This document shows, in pieces, positions 54,761 to 63,555 of a stretch of DNA of 64,000 nt. Numbering within the stretch: the stretch's first letter is position 1; every line of letters begins with the position of its first letter. A program made the position numbers and the translations under genes. The stretch is from Isoetes taiwanensis (lineage: Eukaryota; Streptophyta; Lycopodiopsida; Isoetales; Isoetaceae), in the NCBI GenBank assembly GCA_021234155.1, contig JAJEKV010000039.1, positions 5,004,745 to 5,068,744 on the forward strand. The letters run 5' to 3'. The notes beneath the pieces were generated by a model that was not told the origin of the DNA, made no database searches, and saw only the letters and a list, made by a program, of their open reading frames with translations.

Positions 54761-54828
54761 ATCTCACAGCTCGCGCCTGGTCTAAAAACTAAACTTTAGT
54801 TTTGAAGCGAGGGCTAAGTCGTGGAGAC
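54761..54828 (+). repeat. Hairpin module, copy 2
   Basis: Same architecture as copy 1: ATCTCACAGCTCGCGCCTGG, then ACTAAACTTTAGTTTTGAAG and GTGGAGAC. The outer right arm has diverged while the inner AACTAAA/TTTAGTT stem is kept. It lies about 170 bp before the TATA box. Confidence 0.85.
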
Positions 54829-54931
54829 CAATAGCTAGAAAAAGTCTGAAATAAGTGTAAATTTTAACTAAGTAGGTGCCTTAGCATGTTAAATAGAGCA
54901 ACTCGAACTTTGACCTAAAAATTTCCCAAGC

Positions 54932-54939
54932 TATAAATA
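54932..54939 (+). promoter_or_regulatory. TATA box of the H3-like unit
   Basis: TATAAATA, preceded by ATTTCCCAAG and followed by CCCCTCATTTT. The same three blocks occur in the same order before the second unit, which supports a duplicated promoter. A start of transcription about 25-35 bp downstream would give a leader of about 80 nt before ATG 55045. Confidence 0.65.
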
Positions 54940-55044
54940 GATGTAAACCCCCCTCATTTTTTCTTGTCCCAAAATTCTAGAAATCCGCTTCTTCCCCACT
55001 TAAGTTTATCTTTTGGGCTTTTACCCGATTGACGATCCAAAAGC

Positions 55045-56259
55045 ATGGCCCGAACCAAACAGACCGCCAGAAGCGCCGCCAGCGAAACCACCCGGGCCAC
55101 CTGAGGCCGAGATCATTCGACAGATGCTTTCGCGAGAGGCTCGCTAAAGGGGGTCGCTCGCTCACGGACGAAGAGCGTGACACGTCCGACCGGGATCGAC
55201 GCCTTCAACCGCCAGTGGAGCAGAGGGAGGTATATGAAGAAATAGAGCGGGAGATCCCGGAGCGTGAAAGAGCGTAAGACCATTCCAAGCAGCCACCTGA
55301 GATCCTCGAAAGGTGAAGAGCAGTGTGATGTGTCCGGAGCCGCCAGAAGAAGCAGACCTTAGAAGGTTCATTAGGAAATATGAACGCCGGGAGAAGAGGA
55401 AGGAAGACAAAAAGAGGAAAAGGGAGGAAGAGGAACAGAAAGCAGCAGAAGAGAAAAAGAAGGCGAAGGGGAAGTTCGTGGATAGCACAAGGAAGCTGAA
55501 GGACTGCCCGCCGAGGAAGAGGCCTAACCCCAAGATCGTCATCAAGGAGCGGCAAGCCGACGAACCTCCGAACCCCTCCGACGACTCTTCTGATGAGGAC
55601 TTCAACCCTAATGCTGCAGGTGGAAGCTCTTCTAAGCACCCGGGCGACGAACAGGTAGTGCCTGACCAGCCAGCACCTGAGCAACTCCAGCAAGATCAAG
55701 TGCAGAAACCCCCTGAGTACCCGGCATGGGATAGAAAGAAGCAACCACGACCTGCCCGGGAAGCCTACGTCACTGACAGAGTAAAGATATACGAAAGAAA
55801 GATGAGGGAGCACGAAGCCTATATGAAGAAATGGGAAGCCTACAGCAAGTACTATGAAGAAAACAGAGTTAGGATCATCGAGGGAGGGCGACCAACGAAG
55901 CAACAGACCTTAAAGCCGCCACCCCCAAAGCCCAAAGTTCCCAAGCCGCCACCCAAGAAGAAGATTGACAGGAAGGAGGTGGAGAGGAGAGCGCTAAGGG
56001 AGATCAGGCACTTCCAGCGCAGCTACGGCCTTCTAATCCCCCGTGCCCCCTTTGCTCGATTAGTTCGAGAAGTGATGCAAGCCTACAGAACGGACTTCGT
56101 GGTCACTCTGACGAGGGCCACGGGCAATGCAGAAGCGGCGAGAAAGCAAAAATAGTGCAACGCCGAAGATTCAACGCCTTGCACTATTCACGCCTAAGGG
56201 TAACCCTCATGCGACAGGACATGAGTCTTGCGACCCGCATAAAGGGAGAACGCCCTTAG
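55045..56259 (+). pseudogene. Histone H3-like protein gene carried by the gypsy element
   Basis: ATG 55045 opens MARTKQTARSAASETTRAT, identical to the canonical H3 tail from Met to Arg8; the residue after Arg8 is Ser, so Lys9 is missing. A TGA follows. The rest of the 5' part is spread over three frames, with 55144-55276 rich in Glu and Arg. From 55313 one long frame holds a Lys/Glu coiled-coil-like linker (about 225 residues) and then the H3 fold: ALREIRHFQRSYGLLIPRAP, FARLVREVMQAYRTDF (H3 has ALREIRRYQ...LLI...PF.RLVRE...D). A TAG at 56153 interrupts helix 2; EDSTPCTIHA and, after a shift at about 56194, RVTLMRQDMSLATRIKGERP follow, ending at a TAG at 56257-56259. Those match H3 loop 2, helix 3 and its exact C-terminus. 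Normal H3 is about 136 residues; this one has a large insert. Now broken by stops and shifts. Confidence 0.85.
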
Positions 56260-56407
56260 AACCTTTTTTTTGTAAATAATTGAAAATTTTGTAATATAAA
56301 GCAATTTTGGGTACATTAACTGCATGAGCTGGATTAACTAGGGCAAGTTAGAAAGTTTTAGCTTTTATTGCAGTGAAATAGGACATTTGCAGACCGAAAA
56401 ACGTGAT
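56260..56407 (+). terminator. Probable polyadenylation region of the H3-like unit
   Basis: TTTTTTTGTAAATAATTG and TTTTGTAATATAAAGCAATT lie within 60 bp after the H3-like stop. TGTAA and AATATAAA words are typical of plant poly(A) regions. Weak evidence, based on composition only. Confidence 0.35.
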
Positions 56408-56475
56408 GTCTCACAGCTCGCGCCTGGTCGCAAAACTAAATTTTAGTTTTGAAGCGAGGCGCAAGCCGCGGAGAC
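56408..56475 (+). repeat. Hairpin module, copy 3
   Basis: GTCTCACAGCTCGCGCCTGG, AACTAAATTTTAGTTTTGAA, GCGAGGCGCAAGC and GGAGAC. The inner stem and the GCGCC/GGCGC middle pair well; the outer stem has several mismatches. It lies downstream of the H3-like gene and upstream of the second unit. Confidence 0.85.
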
Positions 56476-56609
56476 CTCCCGCCCAAACTTGACCAAAACA
56501 GCTCCAAATCGACCAAATAAGGGGTCAATTCTGTCTGATTTGATGAGCCCATCATCCTTACACCATTAGTTACCCAAATTAGACACCTTTTGATCGAAAT
56601 GAGGCTGAT

Positions 56610-56676
56610 GTCTCACAGCTCGCGCCTGGTCAAAGAACTAAAAGTTAGTTTTGGAGCGAAGCGCAAGCTGTGAGAC
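56610..56676 (+). repeat. Hairpin module, copy 4
   Basis: GTCTCACAGCTCGCGCCTGG at the left and GCGCAAGCTGTGAGAC at the right, so the outer 11 bp pair perfectly again, as in copy 1. Inner part AACTAAAAGTTAGTT. Confidence 0.9.
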
Positions 56677-56868
56677 CTCTTACCATTTCTTCACCAGAAC
56701 GTGTCCAAATCATCTTCAACCTGTTGGATAGTATCCTTGAGGTAATTTAGCCCTGTTCAAACATCTCATTTAGTCTTCAAATTGCCATTTTTACCTTAGA
56801 CAGACTAGAATTACCCAACCCCAGGAATTTCCCAAGTCACCCAAAAATTAGGGTTTTCCCCTTTTTTC

Positions 56869-56876
56869 TATAAATA
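56869..56876 (+). promoter_or_regulatory. TATA box of the second unit
   Basis: TATAAATA followed by AACCCCTCATTTCTC, matching the block after the first TATA box. AAATCCGCT follows both (54981 and 56907). The ORF begins about 115 bp downstream. Confidence 0.65.
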
Positions 56877-56990
56877 AACCCCTCATTTCTCAGATAGCAC
56901 CCTACAAATCCGCTCCTGCCCTTCTAGCCGATTTCTCAACTCCCTGAGGCGCTCTTGCAACCGTTTGTTACCCTCTTCTGCAATTAACCA

Positions 56991-58538
56991 ATGGCAACCT
57001 CTGAATTTCGCAGATGGTACAGCGCCAGCGCTCATGCTGCCGAGGCCAACGTCGACCAAATCTTCCACATCTTCAGGAAGGAGGTAGATGTCCAGGCAAC
57101 CTTGCACGCAACCCCAGCTTACAGTAGAGTCTTGTCTGAGTTCCAAGCTAGGGTAGAACCAGCGCTAGTACAGCTCCCCCCTTGCATAGGCTACTTTGTC
57201 CCGAGACAATCCCTGCAAGCAGCATTAGACGACGTCCCGAACATCGCCAAATACCTAACAAACAAAGCGCAGCGCACACCTGAGCCAATGGTCCTAACTA
57301 TCAATAGGACCAAGTACTTCTCTTTCAACACTGCCTTGGCAATCTTTCTCACCCACCGTGCCGAGAACACCGTGGGGGAAACCTCCATTCCCCCCTTGGA
57401 CATAGACCCATTAGCCATAGCAGCAGAACAACGGCTCCTCACACAGTATGAACAGGAGCGGGAAGGGAAGGAAGAAGACTCCGATCAACAGGAATCAGAA
57501 GAAGAGGAAGACTATGTCGAGCTCGACCCAGCGGAGGAGCGGCGACAAGCAGAGCAGGAGTGGCAAGACTTCGAAAGAAGCCGGCAAACTCTCAGAGTCA
57601 CGCCACCCCTTGGGTTAGGCATCACAAGCCTAGCTCCCATTATTGTCGAAGGTGAGGAGTTTCTGCTCCTAAGCGACATCCAAAACCTCCCGGAGTGCAG
57701 GGAAAGGGAGTACCGACCTGAAGAGTTGCTGCACCAACTCCGAAGAACGGACTTAGACGACTTCATCGTCCGAGGAGCATCTGACTTCCCCCTCCAAGTA
57801 AGGGAAACCGACACTTACACGGGAGAGTCTACCTCCGACATCCAAGCCTACAGCAGCATCAGGCAGATTATGGAGGCAGACAAGGCCGAGAACAAGCTAC
57901 CGACGGAGGAAGAGTTTCTTGCTTTACAGGAACAGATGGGGATCCGCTACGCGACCTCAAACATCCTAACGGCAAGCTCTTCCGCAGCACCCCCCCGGGA
58001 GAGGAGAGGCGAATTCGACCTCAGGAGGGCTTCAGCAACAGTCAGAGACTACAGGGAGCTCACCACGGTGGAGGTTGATGACTTCGCAAGCAGACACAGA
58101 GCTGGATACCGAGTGGCCGAAGACCCGTCTCGCAACGACAGGTCGCTGCGGTATTACCTCCCCCTGCTGATGGATGGTAGATTAGCGGTAATTCACCGCA
58201 AGTTCACCCCCAGAGGCGAAGAAGGAGTATCGATGCTGATTGCACTCTCAGGATTCGGCCGGCATGCGCGGTTGCCCCTCAACACCGAGTATGCCATCCT
58301 GGTGAAGAGAGCGGTAGCACTCGACGCCTTCGACTTCGCCATACCTTACAGGCGGCAGGCAAGACTGGCGGTAACAGCAGCTTATACCTCCGACCGCAGA
58401 ATAGAAGACTTGGCGAGAGCTTTACAGGGTGGATCTTCAGCCAATGTCCTTAGGAACTTGGGCCATTCAGTGGGAACAGCCCAAGTGAAAAAGTTCCTAG
58501 AGGATAATCCATCTTACCGGCGACAGCTGGAATGATTA
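56991..58538 (+). CDS. Histone H2B-H2A doublet-like ORF in the gypsy element
   Basis: 514 codons, uninterrupted, starting MATSEFRRWYSASAHAAEAN. Residues about 20-93 resemble H2B: the helix 2 pattern (SRVLSEFQARVEPAL) and especially RQSLQAALDDVPNIAKYLTN, which parallels H2B '[20 protein letters not shown]'. Residues about 410-495 resemble H2A: GVSMLIALSGFGRHARLPLN and EYAILVKRAVALDAFDFA align without gaps to H2A helices 1-2. A shortened loop follows, then IPYRRQARLAV and RIEDLARALQGG against H2A 'IIPRHLQLAI...ELNKLL...GG'. Between them lies an acidic linker (EEDSDQQESEEEEDY) and unassigned sequence. Order H2B then H2A is that of viral histone doublets. Sequence identity is low, so the assignment rests on pattern and on the H3-like neighbour. 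It is intact while gag-pol is decayed. Confidence 0.45.
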
Positions 58539-58736
58539 GCAGTCTTGATCACGGAAGTGTAATTTTGTATTAACATATTATAAGATATGAATATAATTTC
58601 TTTTGCTCTATAAATGTTTTGTTGATATATTTTGTATCCCCAACCATACCAACAAACATAAATAATGCAAGAGAACAAGTAAAACTAACCATATAACCAT
58701 GAATTACTTGTGTATGCAGTTAGAGGCCTAGGCCCA
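58539..58736 (+). other. Spacer between the histone-like ORF and gag
   Basis: AT-rich, with ATATTATAAGATATGAATAT and TGCTCTATAAATGTTTTG, so it may hold the poly(A) signal of the second unit and a third TATA-like box. An acceptor-like TGTATGCAG ends near 58719, so gag could also be expressed from a spliced RNA. Confidence 0.4.
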
Positions 58737-58816
58737 GGCGAGCGACAACGCCAGGACCTTAGGGAAGAAACAGAGACCCTTGAGACCACCCCCAAAGAAG
58801 GAACTTATTCGAAGAA

Positions 58817-59700
58817 ATGGAACCCATGACCCCAGAGGAGGAGATATCCCAGATGAGGATGGACCTTGAACAGATAAAGGCTCTATTAGCCGCACAAGCA
58901 GGAGCAGGTTCGGTGGGCAATGCTCAATTGCCACAAGCATCAGCTCGGAAAACGGGAAGGGACAAGAAGAGGAGCAAGAGAAGGAGATCCCCCAGCTCGG
59001 ATTCCTCCGACTCAAGCTCGGACTCAGACTCTGACTCCGAGGAAGAGGAAGAGCAGCCTGTGGACCTAAACGTGATGGAAGGCAAAGGAGCAATCAAGAG
59101 GGAAGGCAGAGAAACACCCTGGATGGACGACAAAGGGACACGGTGGCCTCGACTACCGTAAGAAGGTAGATTCCGCACTAGGCAATGTATGGAAGGCCCT
59201 GAATCGAACAGTTCTTCTGGGAGAAACAGTCAGGATTAGAAGCAGAGGCATGGCTGGACGAGATGAGTGAGTACGGCAATGCTTATGGCATGAAGGATAA
59301 AGACAAAGGAAGAGTGGCAAATGTACCAACTTGAAGGGAGCCGCACGGATTTGGTGGAAGGGGTATGCAAAGGCACATGGCTTGCCAGGATGCTTGTAAG
59401 TTCAGAAGTTCGCTAAAGCCTTCAAGCGCCATTACGTCCCGAGGGAACATAAGTCCAGATGATGCGCCAGTTTTATAGGCTCCAACAGTGGAAACAAATC
59501 AGTCTAGAAATATACAGAGGAATTCATGAGGCCGAGGTCAGATGTGCCAAAATTGGGTGAGAAGCATGCAAGAGAAAGCTATATTGAGGGGTGAATGAGG
59601 AAATCCAAGAAGCTCGTAAGGGCAATAAACCCTAAGACAAGATCGGGCGTAATCCAAGGCTATAAGCTTGCAAGGAACAGACCTCCTAATAGCGGCAGAG
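58817..59700 (+). pseudogene. Gypsy gag, frameshifted
   Basis: ATG 58817 (MEPMTPEEEISQMRMDLEQI) begins a region with a basic patch (DKKRSKRRRS) and a Ser/Asp/Glu run (58995-59060), ending at 59159-59161. After shifts come the gag capsid signatures: LKGAARIWWKGYAKAHG, KFAKAFKRHYVPREHKSR and YRLQQWKQ. The capsid frame changes several times before 59700. 'GAA..WW......F...F...Y.P' is the usual Retrotrans_gag pattern. It forms the particle in functional relatives. I see no intact zinc knuckle. Confidence 0.75.
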
Positions 59701-60134
59701 GCAAAAGATTTCCGGGATAAAGGCAAGGCGACAGAAGCTATAGTCCTAGGGCAACGGTCCAGTCCAAATTTAGAGCCCCATATAGTGGCAAACTGTGGGA
59801 AACAAAGCAGAGAAGAAGCAGGTGTCCTTCAAGGACAAGCAGAGGGGTCAAACTACTCCAAGGCAAGGCGATCCTTTTTGCGTGCCATGCCCAAGGAAAA
59901 GAGACAGGAGTGCATAGAAAAGCGCCTTTGCTTCCGTGTGCTTCCACCAAAGCCATAGGACGAATCCGCCCATTACGCTATGAGTGCAAAGGCCTTAGCG
60001 AGTTGGGAGATTGGGACACTCGACCCGACGACGATGGCGCAGGAGGGCCGCGACTACATCTGTGGTGAGTGTCATATCTTTGCCGCAATAGATACTGAGC
60101 AAGCAGAGAGCCAAGATAAGGTAATTTCCATAAA

Positions 60135-60470
60135 TTGGGAAAGGCCAAGGCCAAGTCATTTATAGTCCCCGATAGATTGGGAAGTAGCCATAACTTTGCA
60201 TCCCCCGTAATGGTTCAAATGTTGAAGTTGAAACCACTAAAGTCAAAGCCAAGGCCCGTTGTCTTAGCAAGTGGAGCAAGAAGGCGCATCTACTGTAAGA
60301 GAATCAACTTCGACATCGACTTGCCGTGGATTAAAATCCACATGGGGCGAAGTAATGGGTATTGGCAAGTACGACTTTGATCATAGGTATGGAGTACCTT
60401 GGACCAGCAAGGGCCATTATCGACAGGGGAAAGCGGAAGGTGACCTTCCCAACGCCCGACGGCAAGATCA
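60135..60470 (+). pseudogene. Gypsy aspartic protease, degraded
   Basis: LGSSHNFASPVMVQMLKLKP resembles the 'DSGSSHNFIS' protease core, but the catalytic Asp-Ser-Gly is changed: the sequence reads PDRLGSSHNF. After a shift at about 60355 the frame gives [20 protein letters not shown], the usual end of gypsy protease ('G...L....a.idw..r.v.F'). Not functional as it stands. Confidence 0.65.
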
Positions 60471-60479
60471 TTGAGATCA

Positions 60480-61300
60480 CAGGTAAAGAAGTTGTTCCCG
60501 TCATGCAGTGTATGTCTTCTAAACAGCTGTTCAAGTGCATCAAGAGTGAGCGGGTGGCATACATCTTCAAGCTTGAGATCAGTGAGCAGGAATCAGAAGA
60601 AAGCAAAGAAGACAAGGTGCTCAGCAAGTTGCCGAAGCAAATAGCTAAGCTGATCACGGAGTTCCATGATCTCTTTCCAGATGAGATCAAGCAGCTCCCT
60701 CCTTATAGGGGAGTCGAGTGCGAGATAGCACTCGAACCGGGAACAAAGCCAACAAGCAAGGCTCCGTATAGAATGACAACGCAGGAGTTGTCAGAGCTAA
60801 AGAAGCAATTGCAGGAGCTACTCGACCTAGGATTCATTAGGCCTAGCGTCTCGCCGTTTGGAGCACCCATTCTTTTTGTCAAGAAGAAGGATGGATCCTT
60901 GAGGATGTGCATAGACTATAGGCAGTTGAATAAGCACACCATTAAGAACAAGTATGCGCTCCCAAGATCAGACGACTTGATGGATCAGCTTCAAGGAGCA
61001 AGGATCTTCTCCAAAATCGACTTAAGGTCAGGTTATCATCAGATCCGGATAAAGGAGGAAGATATCCATAAGACCGCCTTCAGAACGCGGTATGGGCACT
61101 ATGAGTTCACGGTAATGCCTTTCGGCTTATCGAATGCCCCCGCGACGTTCATGAGGCTCATGAACGACATCTTCAGGGAGTTTTTAGACACCTTTGTGAT
61201 TGTATTCTTTGACGACATTTTGGTGTATAGCAGATCCCTTGAAGAGCACGTACAACACTTAAGGAGAGTGCTAGAGAAGTTGAAGAGGCACCGGTTTATG
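60480..61300 (+). pseudogene. Gypsy reverse transcriptase
   Basis: This part reads cleanly: [60 protein letters not shown], then motif A ([15 protein letters not shown], catalytic Asp), [18 protein letters not shown] (motif B) and [18 protein letters not shown] (motif C, F-DD rather than Y-DD). It copies element RNA into DNA. The catalytic aspartates are kept. The frame shifts near 61290-61310, where LEKLKRHR ends and another frame carries [10 protein letters not shown]. Confidence 0.9.
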
Positions 61301-61995
61301 CGCCAAGTTGTCGGGTGCCACCGCGAATCCGGAGAAGGTAGAATACCGGGTCACGCGGATCTCGCCAGAAGGCATCTCGACGGACCCCGCCAAGATTGAA
61401 GCGGTGTTGATTCGGTGGGGGCACCAAGAATGTGCACGAGGTCGAAGTTTTCGGGTTAGCGAGTGGTACTATAGGAAGTTCGTGAAGAACTTTGCTAAGA
61501 TAGCGGCCCCGTTAACAGAGATTTGACGAGGGCAGAGAAGGTGAAAGATTGGGCAGAGCATTGACACAAGACAGCCCAAAAGGGGTTTGAATTGTTGAAG
61601 GAAGCTTTGACGACGCCCTGCCTTGACCTCGCCGGACCGAGAAGGATAAGCTTGTAGCAACAGATGCAGTAAGATAGCTATGTGTGCGGTGTTTATGCAA
61701 GAAGAGCGCGTGGTAGCATATGATTCCGTGAAGATGAACGACGCCGGAGACGCCGCCACCCAACGACGATCGTGAATTGCTTGCAGTTGTCGTATGCTAA
61801 GAATATGGAGGCACTACCTCTTGGGAAGGAAGTTCCAATTGATAACCGACCATCGAGCCTCCAAGATGTATTCACGCAACCACACCTTAACTGGAAGGCA
61901 AATGGGAGGTGGATGGAGTTCCTCGAAGAATATGACTTTGTTATAGTCTACAAGCCGGGGAAGCTCAATGTGGTAGCAGATGCGCTTTCAAGACA
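61301..61995 (+). pseudogene. Gypsy RNase H, heavily degraded
   Basis: Fragments in different frames: [50 protein letters not shown], then 61772 onwards IDNRPSSLQDVFTQPHLNWK and EEYDFVIVYKPGKLNVVADA with LSRHP. These are the expected RT-connection and RNase H landmarks. Several stops and shifts fall between 61500 and 61770. Confidence 0.8.
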
Positions 61996-62079
61996 TCCTC
62001 TGACAACTAGAGTGCATTGCAATGCAATTTCGACGCTCTCCAGCGACTTTGGTAAGAAGATTGAAGAGTCCTTGCCAAC

Positions 62080-62893
62080 GGATGTGGATTTCAGGGAAGT
62101 ATGGGCAAGCCTCTCTAAGGAGGCTAGAACAGATAAAGAGCGGGAGGCCTTCAAGCATTATAAGAAGGAAGGCAACCTGTTATACCATAAGAACAAGTTG
62201 TGCGTACCCGAATCATCAGGTGTAAGGAAGTTGATCCTCCATGACACGCACAACAGCCCAATAGCTGGCCATGCGGGATTCATGAAAACATATTTCAAAG
62301 TGCGCAGCAGCTATTATTGGCCAGGAATGAAGAAGCAAATAGCTCGCTACATCAAGGAATGTCAGCTATGCCAGCAGACGAAGGCGGAGCAGCTTCGAAT
62401 TCCAGGGGCATTAGAGCCACTAGCGGTGCCAAACGCTAAGTGGGAGGTGATCAGCATGGATTTCATCACAGGGCTCCCAAGGACGGTAAGAGGGAAGGAT
62501 GCCTTGATGGTAGTGGTCGACAAGTTGTCGAAGATGGCACACTTTGTGCCTTGCAAGACCACAGATACAGCTATGGATACAGCAAAGCTCTTCACCAAAG
62601 AGATCTTCAGGCTTCATGGCATGCCAAGGGAGATTATATCCGACAGGGACCCGAAGTTCATGAGTGCATTTTGGCAAGACCTCTTTGCGACAATTCAGAC
62701 CAAGCTATCCATGAGCACGGCGTATCATCCTCAGACGGATGGCCAAACGGAGCGGACCAACAGGATCTTAGAAGACATGCACTACAAAACTATGTCTGGA
62801 ATAAGCAAAGTATGTGGGAAGAATTTATTCACTTGGTGGAGTTTGCATACAATAGCACCAAGCAGGAATCATCCCAAATGTCGCCGTTTATGA
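62080..62893 (+). pseudogene. Gypsy integrase, zinc-binding and catalytic domains
   Basis: The zinc-binding part has HDTHNSPIAGHAGFMKTYFK and ARYIKECQLCQQTKAEQ (HHCC). The catalytic core has VISMDFITGLP (Asp 1), IISDRDPKFMSAFWQ (Asp 2) and AYHPQTDGQTERTNRILE (Glu). It inserts the cDNA copy into the genome. All three acidic residues are present. The frame is lost near 62780-62890 and the protein continues in the frame that ends at 63555. Confidence 0.92.
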
Positions 62894-63555
62894 TCAATTA
62901 CGGCTACCAGTGCCTAACTCCAGACACTTGGCACAACCCTGTGTCAAAAGTGGAAGTTTCGCAGCAGATGTTGGCCGATATGCAGCAGCTTGTGGAAGAG
63001 GTTCGAGGGTATCTGCTAGCAGCAAGAAGTCGACAAAAGAGCATCGCCGACAAGCATCGAACAGTCAGAGAGTTCAAAGTTGGAGATGATGTATGGCTCA
63101 AGATCAAGGTGAAGCAGGCAAAGCTCAGGATCGGGAATTGCAAGAAGCTTGCTCCAAGGTGGGCTGGACCTTTCAGAATAATTAAGAGAGTAGGTAATCA
63201 ATCCTACAAGTTAGAATTGCCAGCACACCTAAAGATTCATAAGGTCTTCCACGTGAGTTTGCTGAAGAAGCATACTCCAAACCCAGACGAAGTCTTGGAC
63301 ACTCCAACGTTGTTGGAAATGACGGAGGAGCAGCTGGAAATAGTTCCAGAATTGATTCTTGATAAAGCTTTCAAGAAAACAAGGAGATCAGAATTCCTCC
63401 AGTATTTGGTCAAGTGGAAACACTTGCCAGTGGAAGACGCGACATGGGTACTTAAGAGGGATTTAGAAAAACAGTACCCACAGTTTATGGAGCAATGGGA
63501 CGGCAAGGTCATCTCCGAAGAAATCGGCTCAGGCATGTCGATTTGTGTAGGTTAA
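62780..63555 (+). pseudogene. Integrase C-terminus with chromodomain
   Basis: Continues integrase: FIHLVEFAYNSTKQESSQMS, ARSRQKSIADKHRTVREFKV, KLAPRWAGPFRIIKRVGNQS and LKIHKVFHVSLLKKH (the GPY/F-type module). It is then followed by a chromodomain: ILDKAFKKTRRSEFLQYLVK, WKHLPVEDATWVLKRDLEKQ. The 'YLVKWKHLP.EDATW' pattern marks a chromovirus; such domains guide integration to chromatin, often via methylated histone H3 tails. The frame is open to the TAA at 63553-63555. Confidence 0.92.

Noticed and set aside
55205-55903. 232-codon minus-strand frame opposite the H3-like gene
   Set aside because: It is antisense to the Lys/Glu-rich linker and is Leu/Phe/Arg-rich as expected of a shadow frame.
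56991-58538. Reading the second cargo ORF as the gag protein of the element
   Set aside because: The capsid signatures (GAARIWWKGY, FKRHYVPRE) lie downstream at 59.3-59.5 kb in a separate region, so gag is elsewhere.
58724-59178. Antisense Ser/Leu-rich frames opposite gag
   Set aside because: They mirror the Ser/Asp/Glu run of gag and carry no motif.
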